Of a stretch of 64,000 nt of DNA, positions 1-12,339 are shown piece after piece. Source of the stretch: Candolleomyces eurysporus (Eukaryota > Basidiomycota > Agaricomycetes > Agaricales > Psathyrellaceae). The translations under genes and the position numbers were made by a program. Location of the stretch: assembly GCA_027579435.1 (NCBI GenBank), contig JANBPK010001040.1, forward strand, positions 124,001 to 188,000. Reading direction: 5' to 3'. Under the pieces are notes generated by a model that saw only the letters and a list, made by a program, of their open reading frames with translations, was not told where the DNA came from and did not search any database. The number at the start of each line of letters is the position of its first letter. Positions within the stretch are counted from its first letter, which is position 1.

Positions 1-4
1 TGGC

Positions 5-26
5 AATAAATAAATAAATAAATAAG
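5..26. repeat. AAAT/TAAA microsatellite
   Basis: About five tandem copies of a 4-base AT-rich unit open the window. It is a simple sequence repeat with no coding content seen around it. Confidence 0.8.
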
Positions 27-721
27 GGCTCATAAATATAAGTTTCTGCTTTGTGATGATCGATAAGGGGTATATAACTACGTCAACGATTTACATTTAC
101 TGAACCGGACGTGCCTTCGTTTCCGTACATGGATTTACTCTCTCAGTCGTTCTCCCGTGTTCTTGTATTTTGTTCGGATATAACATGCTAGTCAGAGGAT
201 GGGGGTTGGGGGAGTCGATAAGGCCGTCGTCACTATTCTATTATCATTTCTGTTGACTGGTCTGTATAAGATAGTAACTAAACATTCATCGAAATTGTTT
301 GACCGCATATCATATGTCCCGACTCGATTGACTTTGCTGTAAGTACATCGGATTGGTAGAAGTGTCTCACTGGATTGTCCATAATCAAGTGTCATCCTGA
401 GCATTCGTCACTTTTTAGAGTACTATAATTCATATCTTGATGACCCTAGTTGTTGATTGTGTGCACGGTTGTGAACTCAGTCACATTTTCGTTATTACCT
501 GTTCGAGTTTATTGATTTCTGGGTTATTTAGAACGTTCTATTTCCGCTACGGTGGCCAGGTCTGCGCGCTTAGCGCAATGGTATTGAATATGTTATTTCT
601 GTGGAGACGCCACTCTAAATCGCTCGTTTGAGTAATGGTTGGAAAGTTGAAGTGTTCAGACGTGCGTGTGACGGTGTGATGGGGGATGGCTTAGATTGCC
701 CTTGCAAATGAAGCAACTGCC
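27..721. other. intergenic, nothing recognised
   Basis: Only short open frames without recognisable protein similarity occur here, and I see no RNA gene or regulatory element I can support. Confidence 0.5.
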
Positions 722-960
722 TTCAAGCTGATAAGTACCTAGGAATATTTACCCTTGCTCGAGATGTGCAGGTAGGTAGGGTCAAGGCAACCACAGATTC
801 AGCTGGCCCGCAGACATACGCCTGCCTCCCTACCGGCGTCTCCTTCTGCTCCACAAACCTTCTTCCAACCTCTCCGTGTGGATGGTGATATGGAACGACG
901 ATCCCGACAGTAGAGGGTAGGTATGGGCTCACGAGTGAATAGTTAAAGGCGCAATCACAC
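722..960 (-). pseudogene. C-terminal scrap of FMN/FAD oxidoreductase
   Basis: On the minus strand this stretch translates in pieces to the end of the oxidoreductase encoded at 4493-6596. Shared blocks are the ITxHxERLE segment, FVEQKET and the NAD-domain motif YVCGPAE. Reading the pieces together needs at least one frame change, and a stop interrupts the upstream part, so it is a decayed fragment. It lies just past the 3' end of the P450 at 1200-3171, where homology between the two P450 copies stops. A displaced fragment of a second copy of the neighbouring gene is the simplest reading. Confidence 0.7.
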
Positions 961-1199
961 GTTAGGATGATACATTATAGCTAAAAAAAACGCTGCACCA
1001 GCAACAATTGGACGCATAAAGGTAGAGCACATCGACCTTGCTACATTTGTGCCCCCCCCTCAGTTGGTTCACTCTGAGAGAAGGCGTTCGCGCCCCGGCC
1101 TCAAAGTGATCTGAAACTTGAACGGAGCGGGTTTTCTTGACGCACGGGTGCCAAAAGTCTATTCAGCCATTACCAGTCGGGGATAATATTTAGGACACC

Positions 1200-3171
1200 C
1201 TACCTGATTGATGGATTCTGTGACTGCGTCCTCAATGGGACAGTGCCTCCTGCCTCGTCTTTCGGAGCGGTGAGAGTATAAGTTGCGAGAAGAGACGCGG
1301 CCATAATAAACAGTGCGTCATTGCTGAAATGTCGTCCAGGACAAATTCTGAAGTGGAACCCACTGAATATCTTGACAAAATAATGGGTGACATATCGGGG
1401 CGTACCGACGACCATGACCGAATGCAGCAGCCTCAGTGTCTGGGACGGATGGGTCTATCCGGCCATCCTTGAGGTACCGTTCGGGGATGAACTCGAAAGG
1501 CTTATCGAAAACTTCTGGATTGTGCATCATAGTCCTATGACCATCACGACTTCACGATTGTGAATGTTTGAGGAGATAGTGGTTGTGCTCACCAGTTATT
1601 CTGAAAGATGATGGTGTCTTTCGGAATGAAAAATCCATCGTATTCGTCATCCTTAGAGTTCGAGTGGGGTAGACCTAGGGATCAGGAATTAACAGAGTGA
1701 ATATACAGATGTTTTCAGGGAGAGAAACAAGCTTGTCTGACACTCACCAAGGGGGGCAACAGTAAACCACCTACCAACTTCCTTGACTATAGCATGCACG
1801 TACGGTAAATCCTGAATATCAGTCGCAACTGGCAACCGATCCAGACCGACAGCAGAGTCGATTTCCGTTTGACCCCTGCTTTGTATATCCGGATAGCTGG
1901 CAAGTACGTATAAAAGTGCCAAAGCAAGGTTAACAGTTGTCTCGGCTCCAGCTACGAGGGGTACGGTGAATTTCTATCTCGCATTCCAACTCAGTGAACA
2001 TCAGCTTACCCACATACGCTACGCCACACACGTTCCGTGCTATGCTCTCCATCTCGGCGCGGTTCATATCACTGTCTTCTGGTAACCTATCGATGAGGTC
2101 TGCAGCCATGCTAGGATAAGTGCCTTTCTTTCCATTTGCCTGTATAGCATGTTGTAAAGCTAAGGCAAGAGCATTATACTACGAAACGGAGCTTACAAAG
2201 TCATGTTTCGCCTCTTCAAATGGCAGATACAGAGTCTTGAAGCTAATCCGAGCTAAGCTCCCGAAGAATCTCTTGAATCCAGTGCCAGGAAACCAAGAAG
2301 GGACATGTCTGAGGGAGGGGAAAATATTCACGAGATAACGGCCAGGCACTAAGGCATCGGAGAACCCTGTAATCAGTGCTTCAGCGTTGTGAATGAGTCC
2401 TTCGTTTCGCCGGATGTCGTCAAAGCCATACGCAACACGCATGATCTCCGTTCCGAACAAACTGATCATTTGGCGCGCATGAGAGAAGCGGCATGGTCAG
2501 ATCGTGAATGTGTTTGAGAGGATCAGGCAACGTACAACTGCACATGCTCAAAAATATCATCCGGTTGCGACTTGACCTTCCGCAAGAAATACTTTGTCTC
2601 TTCATGCATAATGGGGTGATAACGTTTCACAGCGTTATTGTTCAGGTATTGATGAAAGGCACGCCGGTGTTGCCTCCACCTGAGACCGTAGGGCATGAGA
2701 CCGAAAGCCCAGGTAAAATCCATTCTGATCGACGAAACATGGTGACGGCATGAGCGATAGTGACCAACTTGGTAGTGACTATGACTTACAACTCTGTGAT
2801 AGGGAAAGCGGGGCGATCTGAATAGTTCGCAGCCCTCTTATCCAGCAGGTCGACAGCACGTCGTTTGGACCCCAAGACCAAGATACCCTGACCAGGTGCT
2901 TTCAAATAAATCATGTCACCTGTGGAAGAGGACATCGCTAAGCCTCAATAGCGCTGGCAGGTCAAGACAGATTACCGTATTCTTCGCAGAGTTTGGCGTA
3001 CCATTCCCACGCAAGAACCTGCGGGAACTGGAGCATGTTTCCGATCAGAGGTAAGCCCTTGGGACCGGGCGGTAGGGGTAGATTACGGGGATTCCGCTTT
3101 CTGTGATCAAATGACTTCACCAGCAAAACAAATGCAACTCCGAGCGAGAGAAAGATGAAGGACCCCGACAT
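1200..3171 (-). CDS. cytochrome P450 monooxygenase, left copy
   Basis: Membrane-anchored haem monooxygenase of about 490 residues in nine exons. The first five, whose ends I placed, are 3171-2976, 2919-2790, 2724-2536, 2461-2197 and one near 2150-2010. The start is the Met of MSGSFIFLS, which opens an N-terminal membrane anchor and aligns with the paralogue at 17493. After it come the proline-rich hinge LPLPPGPKGLPLIGN, the I-helix AGAETT, the K-helix ExxR (EVGR), the FIPERY motif and the haem loop FGHGRRICPG, whose Cys is near residue 443 and is split by the last intron. All key residues are present and no frame break was found. P450s use O2 and electrons from a reductase to oxidise small molecules at the ER; the substrate cannot be told. 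It resembles Agaricomycete P450s of the O-methylsterigmatocystin-oxidoreductase-like type, by recall only. Confidence 0.9.
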
Positions 3172-3260
3172 CCTGAAGATGAAACGCCAGTGGGCGATGA
3201 AGAAGAAGCAAACCGTCCTGGAGCGGCGCTCTCGAAGCTGCTGTGCGAGTTTGGCCATGG

Positions 3261-3273
3261 TATATATGTATAT
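3261..3273 (-). promoter_or_regulatory. TATA-like box of left P450
   Basis: An alternating TATATATGTATAT stretch lies about 90 bp upstream of the chosen P450 start, a usual place for a TATA element in this window. This is seen by position and sequence only. Confidence 0.4.
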
Positions 3274-4492
3274 CCGCCGTGCCTAGCAAAGATCAACTCC
3301 AAAGTTAGGGATGCTGTTCAGCACCATGCTGGTGTTCTTCTCGGAGTCAAAGGAGGCCACAAATAATGCAGGTGTTCCCAGAATCCAATGTCATGCGCTG
3401 CCGTTATAATACGGTCATCTGAGCAGCAGAAGACCCACCAGCAATTTGTTAACAGGAACACGGCGGTTAGTTCTGAGCCCACGCTTGTCAGGTCTCAGCG
3501 CCACACGAGTCTCTTCTGCCGGTATTTGCGCAGAATTCTTCTTCACAATTGGCAATGAAGCAAGGTCATGGCTTCCAAGTCCAAATTGGTGGGTCGAAGA
3601 TGATTGTGGTGAAAGAAGGGCTCTACTGTCCGGTCCCATCGGCGCCCGAGTATGTTAGCCTTTGTTTGTGCAGGAGGATCGGGTCTATTGGTCCAAGAGG
3701 TGTCAGAGCGACAAACACCCGAAGCGCTTAGCAGAATGTCATGAAGCCCCACAGGTTAAGATGGCTTGGCCAGAGAACTGCCGTGCAAAGCTTTGGCCCA
3801 TTGAACACAGGCATGTTCTGTCGGACACCACAGCAGCTTCTCATGCTGGCGATCTGGCGTCCTCTTCAGTCACTCCGCCTCTGTTTGTCTGACCAAGAGA
3901 TGGACTCATCAGGAGCCCGATCGATGAAGGTTGCTCAGCTTGTGTCGAAAAGGAGCAAAGGGATTCGCAACGGATCTGCCTATCAGGCCCTACGCCAATC
4001 ACTTAGGTACCGGCGATTTTGCGTCCCCTTCAGTCGTTCAGTGGCGCTCGGGAAAGGGAGAACCACATCGGCGTCGTGACCCTTGATGTTATGAACCCCG
4101 TGTCAGTTTCGACCTAACCTTGGGGGGCAGCAAGAAAGCGAGACGAATGATATACTTCCTGTTTCCGAGCCATCGATCATCCGAACGGGTCAGTGACACG
4201 GATATAGTTACTTTCGTTGATCATATATTGTGCATGTCATGTCACTGAAGGAATTCGCTTTTCTAGCTTCTGTAAATTGTGGAATTCAGCTATAAATGTG
4301 AAGGAATTGAGACGCCTAGGAAAGGAAGTACAGGTGCGGCGATTGGTGGCTGCTCGTACAACACCTAACCGCGCACCGCAACGACAGCGAGCTGAACTAC
4401 GGGGCAATCGCAGACAAATTATCTCCGCCACACCACGAGCCTACAGCAAATGATACACAGCTTTGAACTTCCGCCAGCCCTTCCGCCGCTCA
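3274..4492. other. intergenic between oxidoreductase and left P450
   Basis: It holds the P450 upstream region and the oxidoreductase 3' side. Short open frames on both strands have no recognisable motif or similarity to window genes. Nothing further can be supported. Confidence 0.5.
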
Positions 4493-6596
4493 CTAATAAG
4501 CGAACCCCTCTTTTCGCACTTTCCCCTTCTCCAACCCCACTGCATTCACCAACGAGTTCACGACCAAATTCTCAAACTCGGCCGGTCCGCAGACATACGT
4601 CTCCCTCCCTTCCAGGGTCTCCTTCTGCTCAACGAACCATCTGTCTTCCAACCTCTCCTGATGGGTAGTGATATCGAACGAAGATTGGGCCGTTAAAGAG
4701 GTAGGAACGGGTCCACGAGTGAAGAGGTGGAGGTGCAATCGCACGTTGGAGTGCGCTGGACCGTCTGATGCGTCTGTCGGCTTCGTATTGAATACCTTTT
4801 CGACGAGCGGCAGGAGAATTTGAGGCTCTCGGGTAGAGAGCGCAAAGACAATATCCCATGACTGTTTTCGCGCATCAGTCGACGTGGAGGTGAGAATCGC
4901 CCGAAGCATTACGAGGAACGGCGTGAAACCAATACCACCCGCAGCCCAGAACAACTGCTGAGTCTGTATCCGACTCTCTGATGAAACTTCATCAAGAGGG
5001 AGGTAAAAGTCGCCCGAAACCCCGACTATGCCGGCCTCGATGTTGAAAGGTGTGACGTCCGCAAGAAGGTGCGATTTGCTTGCATTCAAGCCCCTCGCGA
5101 TGCTGAACAAGGCTCCAGTCACCAGACCACCCTCCTTCTCCTTCATCGTCAACTGGAAGCTTGATTGACTCTCCGGCCCCTCGGCGTCGCCGCGTGTCTG
5201 AGGGTGATACGAAGAGACCGTCCAAGTCCTAATGAGATCATCGTTGACCAAACTCGGCTTTCCTTCCGACATATGTCGGTACTGTGGACTTCCGAGTAGG
5301 GCTTTGAAATCGAGAATAATTGCCTGTCCAGGTTGAATGCTAAGGGATGGCGATTTAAACGTGAACGTCGCGATGGTCGGGGAATGAAGATCGATTTTTT
5401 GGAGGATCGCTTGTGGCAATTTACCGCCCACACCCTCGAAGAAGGTCGTATGTGCACCCTGCAACTCAATCTCCTCCTTCAGTAGCTTGATAGCGGGGCT
5501 GTAAGGACTCGGCTCGATACCCGCCTTCTGCCTCAGGGGCAAAGCATCCTTCACGAACCGGTATCCGGTCACTCGGAGCGCGGTGAGCGATTTGTGCAAG
5601 GGCATGATATCCTCAGCGGCTTGCCCCTGAAGGTTCTCTGCATCGCCGGTAAGATACAGGATGTCTCCAGTATCGAAGTCAACGATAAGAACGGACGCCA
5701 CGGGTGTGTACTCGATGTTTCCAAGGCTGCTCATGAATCGATTGCCACTGTAGTCGGGGATGACGAGTGTGCGGCCGTCAGAAGGTTTAACACGAACCCA
5801 ACCAGGGCGCCCACCGCGGTGGTTGATTCCGAGATGCGAAGGGAAGAGTTTGGCGTCTGAGGATGAGGGATCGACGAGATAGGCTGACCCGAGCCAGATG
5901 GTATCAGCCGCCTGGATGAAGGAGATAACTTCAGAAGGAAGACGGTCGGTGGGCGACATGTTCGAATGGTCGTAAACGACAGTGGGATTCGTCTTGGGGT
6001 GGGGTAGAAGGGACCGAATGACAATGTATTTGGGGCAGTTCCTGTATACAAAAATGAGTTAGAGCAGTACAAACGCTGTTGCTTGGTACGACTTACCCTG
6101 TGGCTTCATCAACTCGTATATCAAACATGATTTTCCTGCTTTCGTCATTGCGTTCGAGTCGCTTGATCTTCCCTGCAAGCTTATTTCTCCGTCTCGTGGA
6201 AACTTCGACGCCAATACCAGCGATCAACATTCCCTCTTCACCTTCCTGGGCGTCGAATTGGTCTGTGTTGTCCCAGAAAGGATCGCCTTCCCAGACCTTT
6301 GGCTTCAATACAAGGGTGCTCGCGGCGCGTTGTGCGGGTGTAATCCATCCAATATTGCCATCTTCGCCAGTCAATATCGAGCTCCAGGGACGTCCGGCTT
6401 TATCGAGCGTAACGACGGGTAGGAAATGGAGATTGGAGGTGTGGAACTTTCGATGCTGGTCGGTCATCTCTCCGTAGATGTATCGCCACATTTCGCCAAC
6501 ACCGGGGGCCTTGTCGTAACCCATCTTGTGCTGCATGACCCTTTCTCCGGGGTGCCATCCGTTTAGACTAGTGCCAGGGCTGTCGTAGGAAGCCAT
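4493..6596 (-). CDS. FMN/FAD oxidoreductase (PNPOx-like plus FNR-like)
   Basis: Two exons, 6596-6097 and 6041-4493, give a 682-residue protein; the junction restores TGNCPKYI in frame. The N-terminal half (about residues 35-260) looks like a pyridoxamine 5'-phosphate-oxidase-type FMN-binding split barrel, with WSSILTGEDG, NCPKYI and FMSSLGN. The second half (about 330-682) is ferredoxin-NADP-reductase-like, with RTWTVSS for FAD, the NAD-domain WAAGGIGFTPFLVMLRA and the late motif YVCGPAEF. It ends in EGFAY, an aromatic C-terminus as in many FNR-type flavoproteins. No 2Fe-2S ferredoxin domain follows. It probably moves electrons from NAD(P)H through FAD to FMN or an acceptor; the substrate is unknown and the location is likely cytosolic because no signal peptide is seen. 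Fragments of the same family occur at 722-960 and 16698-17005. Confidence 0.85.
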
Positions 6597-6690
6597 GAAA
6601 CGTTTGAGGAGTCGTGTGCAGCGGGGATGGTAAGAGATAAGACAAATGAGATTGAGAGATCTTGGATATCAGTCGATGCTGGAATACTGC

Positions 6691-6699
6691 CTTTATAAC
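6691..6699 (-). promoter_or_regulatory. TATA-like box of oxidoreductase
   Basis: The minus strand reads GTTATAAAG about 95 bp upstream of the ATG at 6596, a plausible TATA element. No transcript evidence is available. Confidence 0.45.
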
Positions 6700-7467
6700 G
6701 TTCCAATACAGACCCACAATGTATGTATTGATGCCAAATGGAGGTAAATGGCGTTTGAATGAAGAAGCTGGATCAGTCAGCACTCTTCAGTTGCAGGGGA
6801 CGGCATCAGGAAGGCTGAGTCAGAGCTCACCAAACATCACCTCGTCTCATGGGCGTATGTCACAGTAGGGCGATTGCTTGGAAATCCGGGGTATCTATGG
6901 CTTCAGTACTGGCGCGAAGCGGTCGGACAGCGACGTCGTCGGGTTCGATATTTGCCAACTTCACAGGAGGAGATGTCCAAAGTTCATTCGTTCGGAAAGG
7001 TTTCGAGCTTCAGCGATGAGTTTTTACAAAGGCGTCCGGAGAGTTGATGGCTAGTAGAATGGGAGGAAGACGAAAAACTCCTCAGTCTGGCCTTGAATCT
7101 GTCTTGCACATACTCGAGATTGCCATCGATATGTTGCAGAAAGATAGGTCTTAGGTGACCTCGAGAGGGTTGAGAGATANTTTTTTTGAGTCGTCAAGAT
7201 AAGTGCAGATGGGTGAAATGGCGTGGAGGTGAACGTTTTGTTTCGCTGGCCGTCTCTGTTAATGATGCACCCAGACGGATCAAATTTCAAAGGGCGCGCC
7301 GATCGGGCAGATCGGGCGCGCCGTGCGGTGCCTATAGCTAACGGAAGAACAACTGCACCTACCACCTTAATATATCCAGCATGACTGACCCATGTTTGCT
7401 TTTGTACTCTGACCAAAGCTCTAGTTGACCGACGCCGGCGCTGTGGGTCGCAAGACGGGCGCAAGGC
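6700..7467. other. divergent intergenic region with GC-rich palindromes
   Basis: This region separates the divergently transcribed oxidoreductase and first fucosyltransferase genes, so it should carry both promoters. At 7292-7323 two copies of the palindrome GGCGCGCC flank a doubled GATCGGGC. A single N beside a T run is at 7180. The last 70 bp before the fucosyltransferase ATG are conserved before its tandem copy. Confidence 0.5.
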
Positions 7468-9282
7468 ATGCCATCGGTAGATTCGTTGCCTCAATGGTCT
7501 CGGAAGGGGTCTAGGAGATGGTGGATTGTGGGATTCTTCGCGCTGGTGGCGGTCGTATACGTTGTGCATTCAACGCAATACGTCCAGGGGTTGGCCGGGC
7601 GGATTGCGCAGCCTGCCCTAGTTGCCAACGATGAAATTTGCAGCAAGCAGCCAGCCCAAAAGAGCTTTGGGCTGGAAGACTCCCCGTGGATGTCGCCGTC
7701 GAACAGCCTGAAGAACCCAAATCCTACAACCCTTGCTCGAGGTGCGTGCTGTTCCCAATTTAGAGCCCATGTGTCTAACAGGAATACACTGGGTCGCACT
7801 CAGATAACCTACGAAGTGATAGCTACTACGTTACAGCGTTTGCGCTGGCTGGCTTCAGTACGTCCTCAGAATAAAGGTCTCGAGCATTCAACTAAATCGA
7901 CCCAACAGCGAACGAATTCATCAATTATGTGTGTGCGTCTCCTACCCCGCATATCTCACTGGACTGAAGGAGCTGCAGATGCACGTCATCTATCTCGGTT
8001 ATCTGACTGGGAGGATACCCATTGTCCCGCCCATCATACCTGCCGCCCACGTCAGTAAGTATAAGCCCCTTCATATTGTCCTCCCGTCCATTGATCCTCA
8101 TGCTTCCTTAGCCCAGAATGCCGGGTTATTGCGCTTCGGAAGCATATACAACCTCACCACTCTCCGCCGCGCCCTCCGCCGCCCTGTCCTCGAATGGTCT
8201 GACGTCAAAACCTTTGACATCAACGGCACATTCACCGAAGACTATGAACATAACAAACCCACAGACCCCAACATCGAATACTTCGGCTGTTGGTCAGTGG
8301 CGTCACGCCAGGCCGATGGCCCGGTATGGGTGCAAGGCGTCGAGAACACACTGAAGCTCGACATGTCGTTCACCCGCGTGCCTGAATTCTCGTTTTTCGT
8401 GAAAGACAGGAACGACCCTTTTACGATGTTCTCTGCGCTGGCTGCGCTGATTGTCCCGAAACATGGGTGGTTTAATGATGGACCACAGAAGGGCAAGTGG
8501 CCACCCACGATGAGGCCATCGCGGTTAAAGAAGGAGCTGCACCCTGACGAGCAGCTTGCGTGCTTTGATATGATGTACTACGTGACGAGTGGAGTACAAG
8601 AGATGGAGTTTGAGCAGAGGTGGTCGCATACGTGGCATACGGTCGGGAAACACCTGAGGTTCACGGAACCTCTTGTGGATCTTGCGCGGGAGTATGTTCG
8701 TCGAGCGCTGAAAGTCGAAGAGGTTCCACAGGTTTAGTTTTATTCATTTCTTGTGTCGTGGAGGGTCTAATTGAACCATCACTTAGATGATTACTGTGCA
8801 CATACGGAGGGGCGACTTCAACTTCTGGGGGTGTCAGGAGGGAGAGAAATCTGACTGCTATGTCCCACTGTCCAAATACCATGATGCTGTGCTCAAGATG
8901 CAGGCTCAGCTTCTCGAAGATCACAACGTCAACGCCTCTCGCGTTCTCGTCGCTTCTGGTAAGTCTATCTCCTCTTACTCTTACTCTCTTTACCCGTTAA
9001 TCTCAAACTTGATCGCGATTGCGACGCACCATATATTCAGATGAAACCGACCCTGCATTCTGGCAACAAATAAGGGAGTACGGCTGGGACTACTTCAATC
9101 ACACGGCCGAACGTACGACAGAGCGGCACGGCGAATGGTATCCGTTGCTGATCGACAAGGTTTCGTTGAGTATGGGTGCCGGGTTCGTTGGGACGGTTGC
9201 ATCTACGTTTAGCGCTTTAAATGCTTGGAGGGTAGAGGATTGGAATGGGGGACTTTCGTATATGGCTACTCCTTGGTCATGA
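7468..9282 (+). CDS. GDP-fucose protein O-fucosyltransferase-like, copy 1
   Basis: Probable type II Golgi/ER membrane glycosyltransferase. The start ATG opens a short basic tail (RKGSRRWW) and one transmembrane segment (GFFALVAVVYVV), then a Ser/Pro stem. Later exons give SYYVTAFALAGF then NEFINY, like the start of O-fucosyltransferase domains, then MHVIYLGYLTGRIPIVPP, a long exon at about 8110-8732, the donor-site motif HIRRGDF, and an end with GFVGTVASTFS and TPWS. Introns end before MITVHIRRGD and before DETDPAFW. The fold is the GT-B type that moves fucose from GDP-fucose; the acceptor is unknown. The first junction is not solved: the clear donor at 7742 leaves a phase that does not match the frame of exon 2 at 7782. 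The same puzzle occurs in the tandem copy at 10102. Confidence 0.8.
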
Positions 9283-10101
9283 ATAGACGTTTTCATGATT
9301 TCTGCGACCCTGTCAGTTCGAGATTATACATTCTCACAACCTGCAAGAATGCAAGATTCTAGACCTAGACACCGAATTTCTCTCACTGCGTCTTCAGGGG
9401 AGTGCATATCCAAAGAGGCAGAATGACGCTGTCTGTGGTACGTTTGACTATGCGGCTTTATACCCGCCCCTCAAGCTCTTGGCCCTCAAAGTAGCTAACC
9501 AAGGTGTAGTGCTTGGTGCATATCGTAGGGCATCGGCCATTGATCCCCGCCACCCTCATGGCTCTCTCTTGCTACGTGCCGTTTGTATGAAGATGAAGAA
9601 TCTTGGCAATTATTGCGAAGATAAATTGGAGAGAATCTACAAAGAAGCTCAATCATGCATCGGGCAATTCGTCAATATCCCCCGCCNTTTTTATCCTCTT
9701 CCCGTATGGTGGACAAAGAAGGTAAAACTCAAGATAAAGCTTGAGACCCTTTACAGCGGCTCCGCGCATGCCAGTATGTTGCGGAAACCCTGAGTGTAGA
9801 CCGCGCCCAGTGGTATAAAAGACACGGTTCGAGGCTTCAGCTGAGCGCAGGTGCAGGACGGCGGAACGGCGGAGGACAACTCGTTGCAGCTGAATTGATT
9901 CAAGCCGGGCTTTACTGCCGCTGATGCGCCCCTGACGGATCATTGCGCAGCTTGAACTTAGTGTACCATGCCTTGCAGGGCGCCCGCTTTCCTTAATCGT
10001 GCATGACAAGAAGCATGGTCCTATCGAGTTTTGCTCTTATACTTCGACCGAATTCTAGTTGACCGACGCCGGCGCTGTGGGCCGCAAGACGGGTGAAAGG
10101 C
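9283..10101. other. spacer between tandem fucosyltransferase genes
   Basis: An open stretch on the plus strand at about 9420-9790 contains GAYRRASAIDPRHPHG and a charged tail, but I cannot place it in a family and it has no ATG start. It includes an N at 9687 beside a T run. The last 70 bp, from GTTGACCGACGCCGGCGC, repeat the 5' flank of the first copy. Confidence 0.4.
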
Positions 10102-11947
10102 ATGCCACTTGTAGATTCGCTGTCTCAATGGACTCGGAAGGGGTCTAGGAGATGGTGGCTCCTTGGGCTGTTCGCGCTCGTGGCGCTCGGATATGTTGTG
10201 CAAACCACCCAGTACGTCCAGGGACTGGCTGGGCGGGTTGCGCACTCTCCTTTGGTTTCCAATGATGAAACTTGCGACAAGCAACCGGCGCAATCCAGTC
10301 TTGGGGTGGAAGACTCCCCGTGGCTGTCGCCGTCGAGCAGCCTGAATCACCCAAACCCGACAACGTTTGCTCGAGGTGCGTTGCGCCTTTCCTCATGCTC
10401 ACGGGACATCTGCCTAACACCAGTGCATTGGATCGTGGCATGCAGACAACTTCCAAAGGGATAGCTACTACATCACAGCGTTTGCGGGAGCTGGCTTTAG
10501 TACGTCCTCGTATTAAGAGTTCCACACACTCGACTTAATCAACCCAAAATCAACCCAACAGCGAATGAATTCATCAACTATGTGTGTGCCTCTCCTACTC
10601 GTGTATCTCACTTGACTGACGCAGCTGCAGATGCACATGATCTATCTTGGTATTATGACTGGGAGGATACCCATCGTCCCCCCCCATCATACCTGTTGCC
10701 CATATTAGTGAGTAAAGCCCGTTCATGCTTACTACCCCAACTTCTATTGACCTTTGTTCTCTTCCATAGCCTATAATGCTGGACTACTACGCTTTGGTAG
10801 CGTTTTCAACCTCACCACTCTCCGCACCGCCCTCCGCCGTCCTGTTCTCGAATGGTCTGACGTCAAAACCTTCGACATCAACGGCACATTCACCGAAGAA
10901 GACGGCCACAACAAACCCACTGACCCCAACATCGACTATTTTGGTTGCTGGTCAGTGGTATCGCGCGAAGCCGACGGCCCGGGACTTGTTCAAGGCATCG
11001 AGAACACGCTGAAGATCGACATGTCGTTCACCCGGGTGCCCGAATTCACGTATTTCCTAAACGACAAGCACAACCCTTTCACGACGTTCCCTGCTCTAGC
11101 CGCACTTACTGTCCCGAAACACGGGTGGTTTAACAGTGGGCCTCAGAAAGATAAGTGGCCGCCCACGATGAGACCGTCGCGGTTAGGGAAAACCCTCCAC
11201 CCGGACGAGCAACTCGCTTGCTTTGATTTTATGTACTACGTGACGAGTGGAGTACAGGAGATGGAGTTTGAGAAGAGGTGGTCTCATACGTGGCATACGG
11301 TCGGGAAACACCTTAAGTTCACGGAACCTCTTGCGGATCTTGCACGGGAGTATGTTCGTCGAACGCTGAAAGTCGAAGAAGTTCCACAGGTACGTGCTTA
11401 GCCTTGTTCTTTTCCTGTGTCGTGGAAAGTAATCCGATTGAAATCACATAGATGATTACTGTGCACATACGGAGAGGCGACTTCCACTTCTTTGAGTGTC
11501 CGGAGGAAAAGAAATCTGACTGCTATGTCCCACTTTCCAAATACAATGACGCTGTGCTCAAGATGCAGGCTCAGCTTCTCAAAGACCACAACGTCAACGC
11601 CTCTCGCGTTCTCGTCGCTTCCGGTAAGTCTACCTCCTCTTACTCTTACTCTCTTTACCCATTAATCGTAAACTTGATCGCGTTTGCGACTCACCATATA
11701 TTCAGATGAAACCGACCCTGCATTCTGGCAACAAATAAGGGAGTATGGCTGGGACTACTTCAATCACACAGCCGAACGTACTGCAGAGCGGCACGGCGAA
11801 TGGTATCCGTTGCTGATCGACAAGGTTTCGTTGAGTATGGGTGCCGGGTTCGTTGGGACGATCGCGTCTACGTTTAGCTTTTTGAATGCTTGGAGGGTAG
11901 AGGATTGGAATGGGGGACTTTCGTATATGGCTTCTCCTTGGTCATAA
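10102..11947 (+). CDS. GDP-fucose protein O-fucosyltransferase-like, copy 2 (frame break)
   Basis: Tandem paralogue of the gene at 7468-9282 with the same exon layout. It has an ATG at 10102, a basic tail, a transmembrane segment (WWLLGLFALVALGYVV), SYYITAFAGAGF, MHMIYLGIMTGRIPIVPP, HIRRGDF and the SPWS end. The start is set by matching the paralogue; an upstream GTG is not a eukaryotic start. The frame is lost at 10678-10685, where eight C residues stand and seven would continue VPPIIPVAH into the next donor. As given, a stop follows within a few codons. Everything after the break is open and well conserved, so I favour a homopolymer error, though a recent inactivating mutation is possible. 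The exon 1-2 phase is unresolved as in copy 1. Role as for copy 1: probable Golgi transfer of fucose to an unknown acceptor. Confidence 0.75.
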
Positions 11948-12339
11948 TACTTATATTAGATCTTATTCTCGGTTATTTCCTCCTCAGAGTCAACTCAAAC
12001 CTTAAGCCAAGGGTGAACCCCAGAGTACTCGGGATCTCGCTGCTCGCCGTCCGTCCCAGCTGTCTGCCTCTTCTTCGTCAGAATTCAGCTCCCTGCCCTC
12101 GGGACAGTGGAGCTTGGGGATGGGGATGGTGATGAAGCCCTCAGTGCCCGCAGTGTATCCTTTTTGACCTAACGAGGCATCAGGAAGCTTTCCTCCATCA
12201 TGCAGATTGGCACGCAATCTACATAGTCCTCAACTTCTGGAGTGATATCTTACTCGTCCATGAACAACTTCAAAGGCTTCTCAGACGTTTCCGCCTCTTA
12301 AGCTGCGCCCTACCTTTCCGGCGTGGAAGATGCCCTTGA
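11948..12339. other. intergenic, no gene recognised
   Basis: A minus-strand open frame here includes GFITIPIPKLHCPEG followed by an acidic stretch, but it has no recognised family or clear limits. I do not call it a gene. Confidence 0.4.

Noticed and set aside
9420..9793. Possible protein-coding stretch with GAYRRASAIDPRHPHG
   Set aside because: No ATG start, no family recognised, and it contains an N. It could be an exon, but I cannot support a gene.
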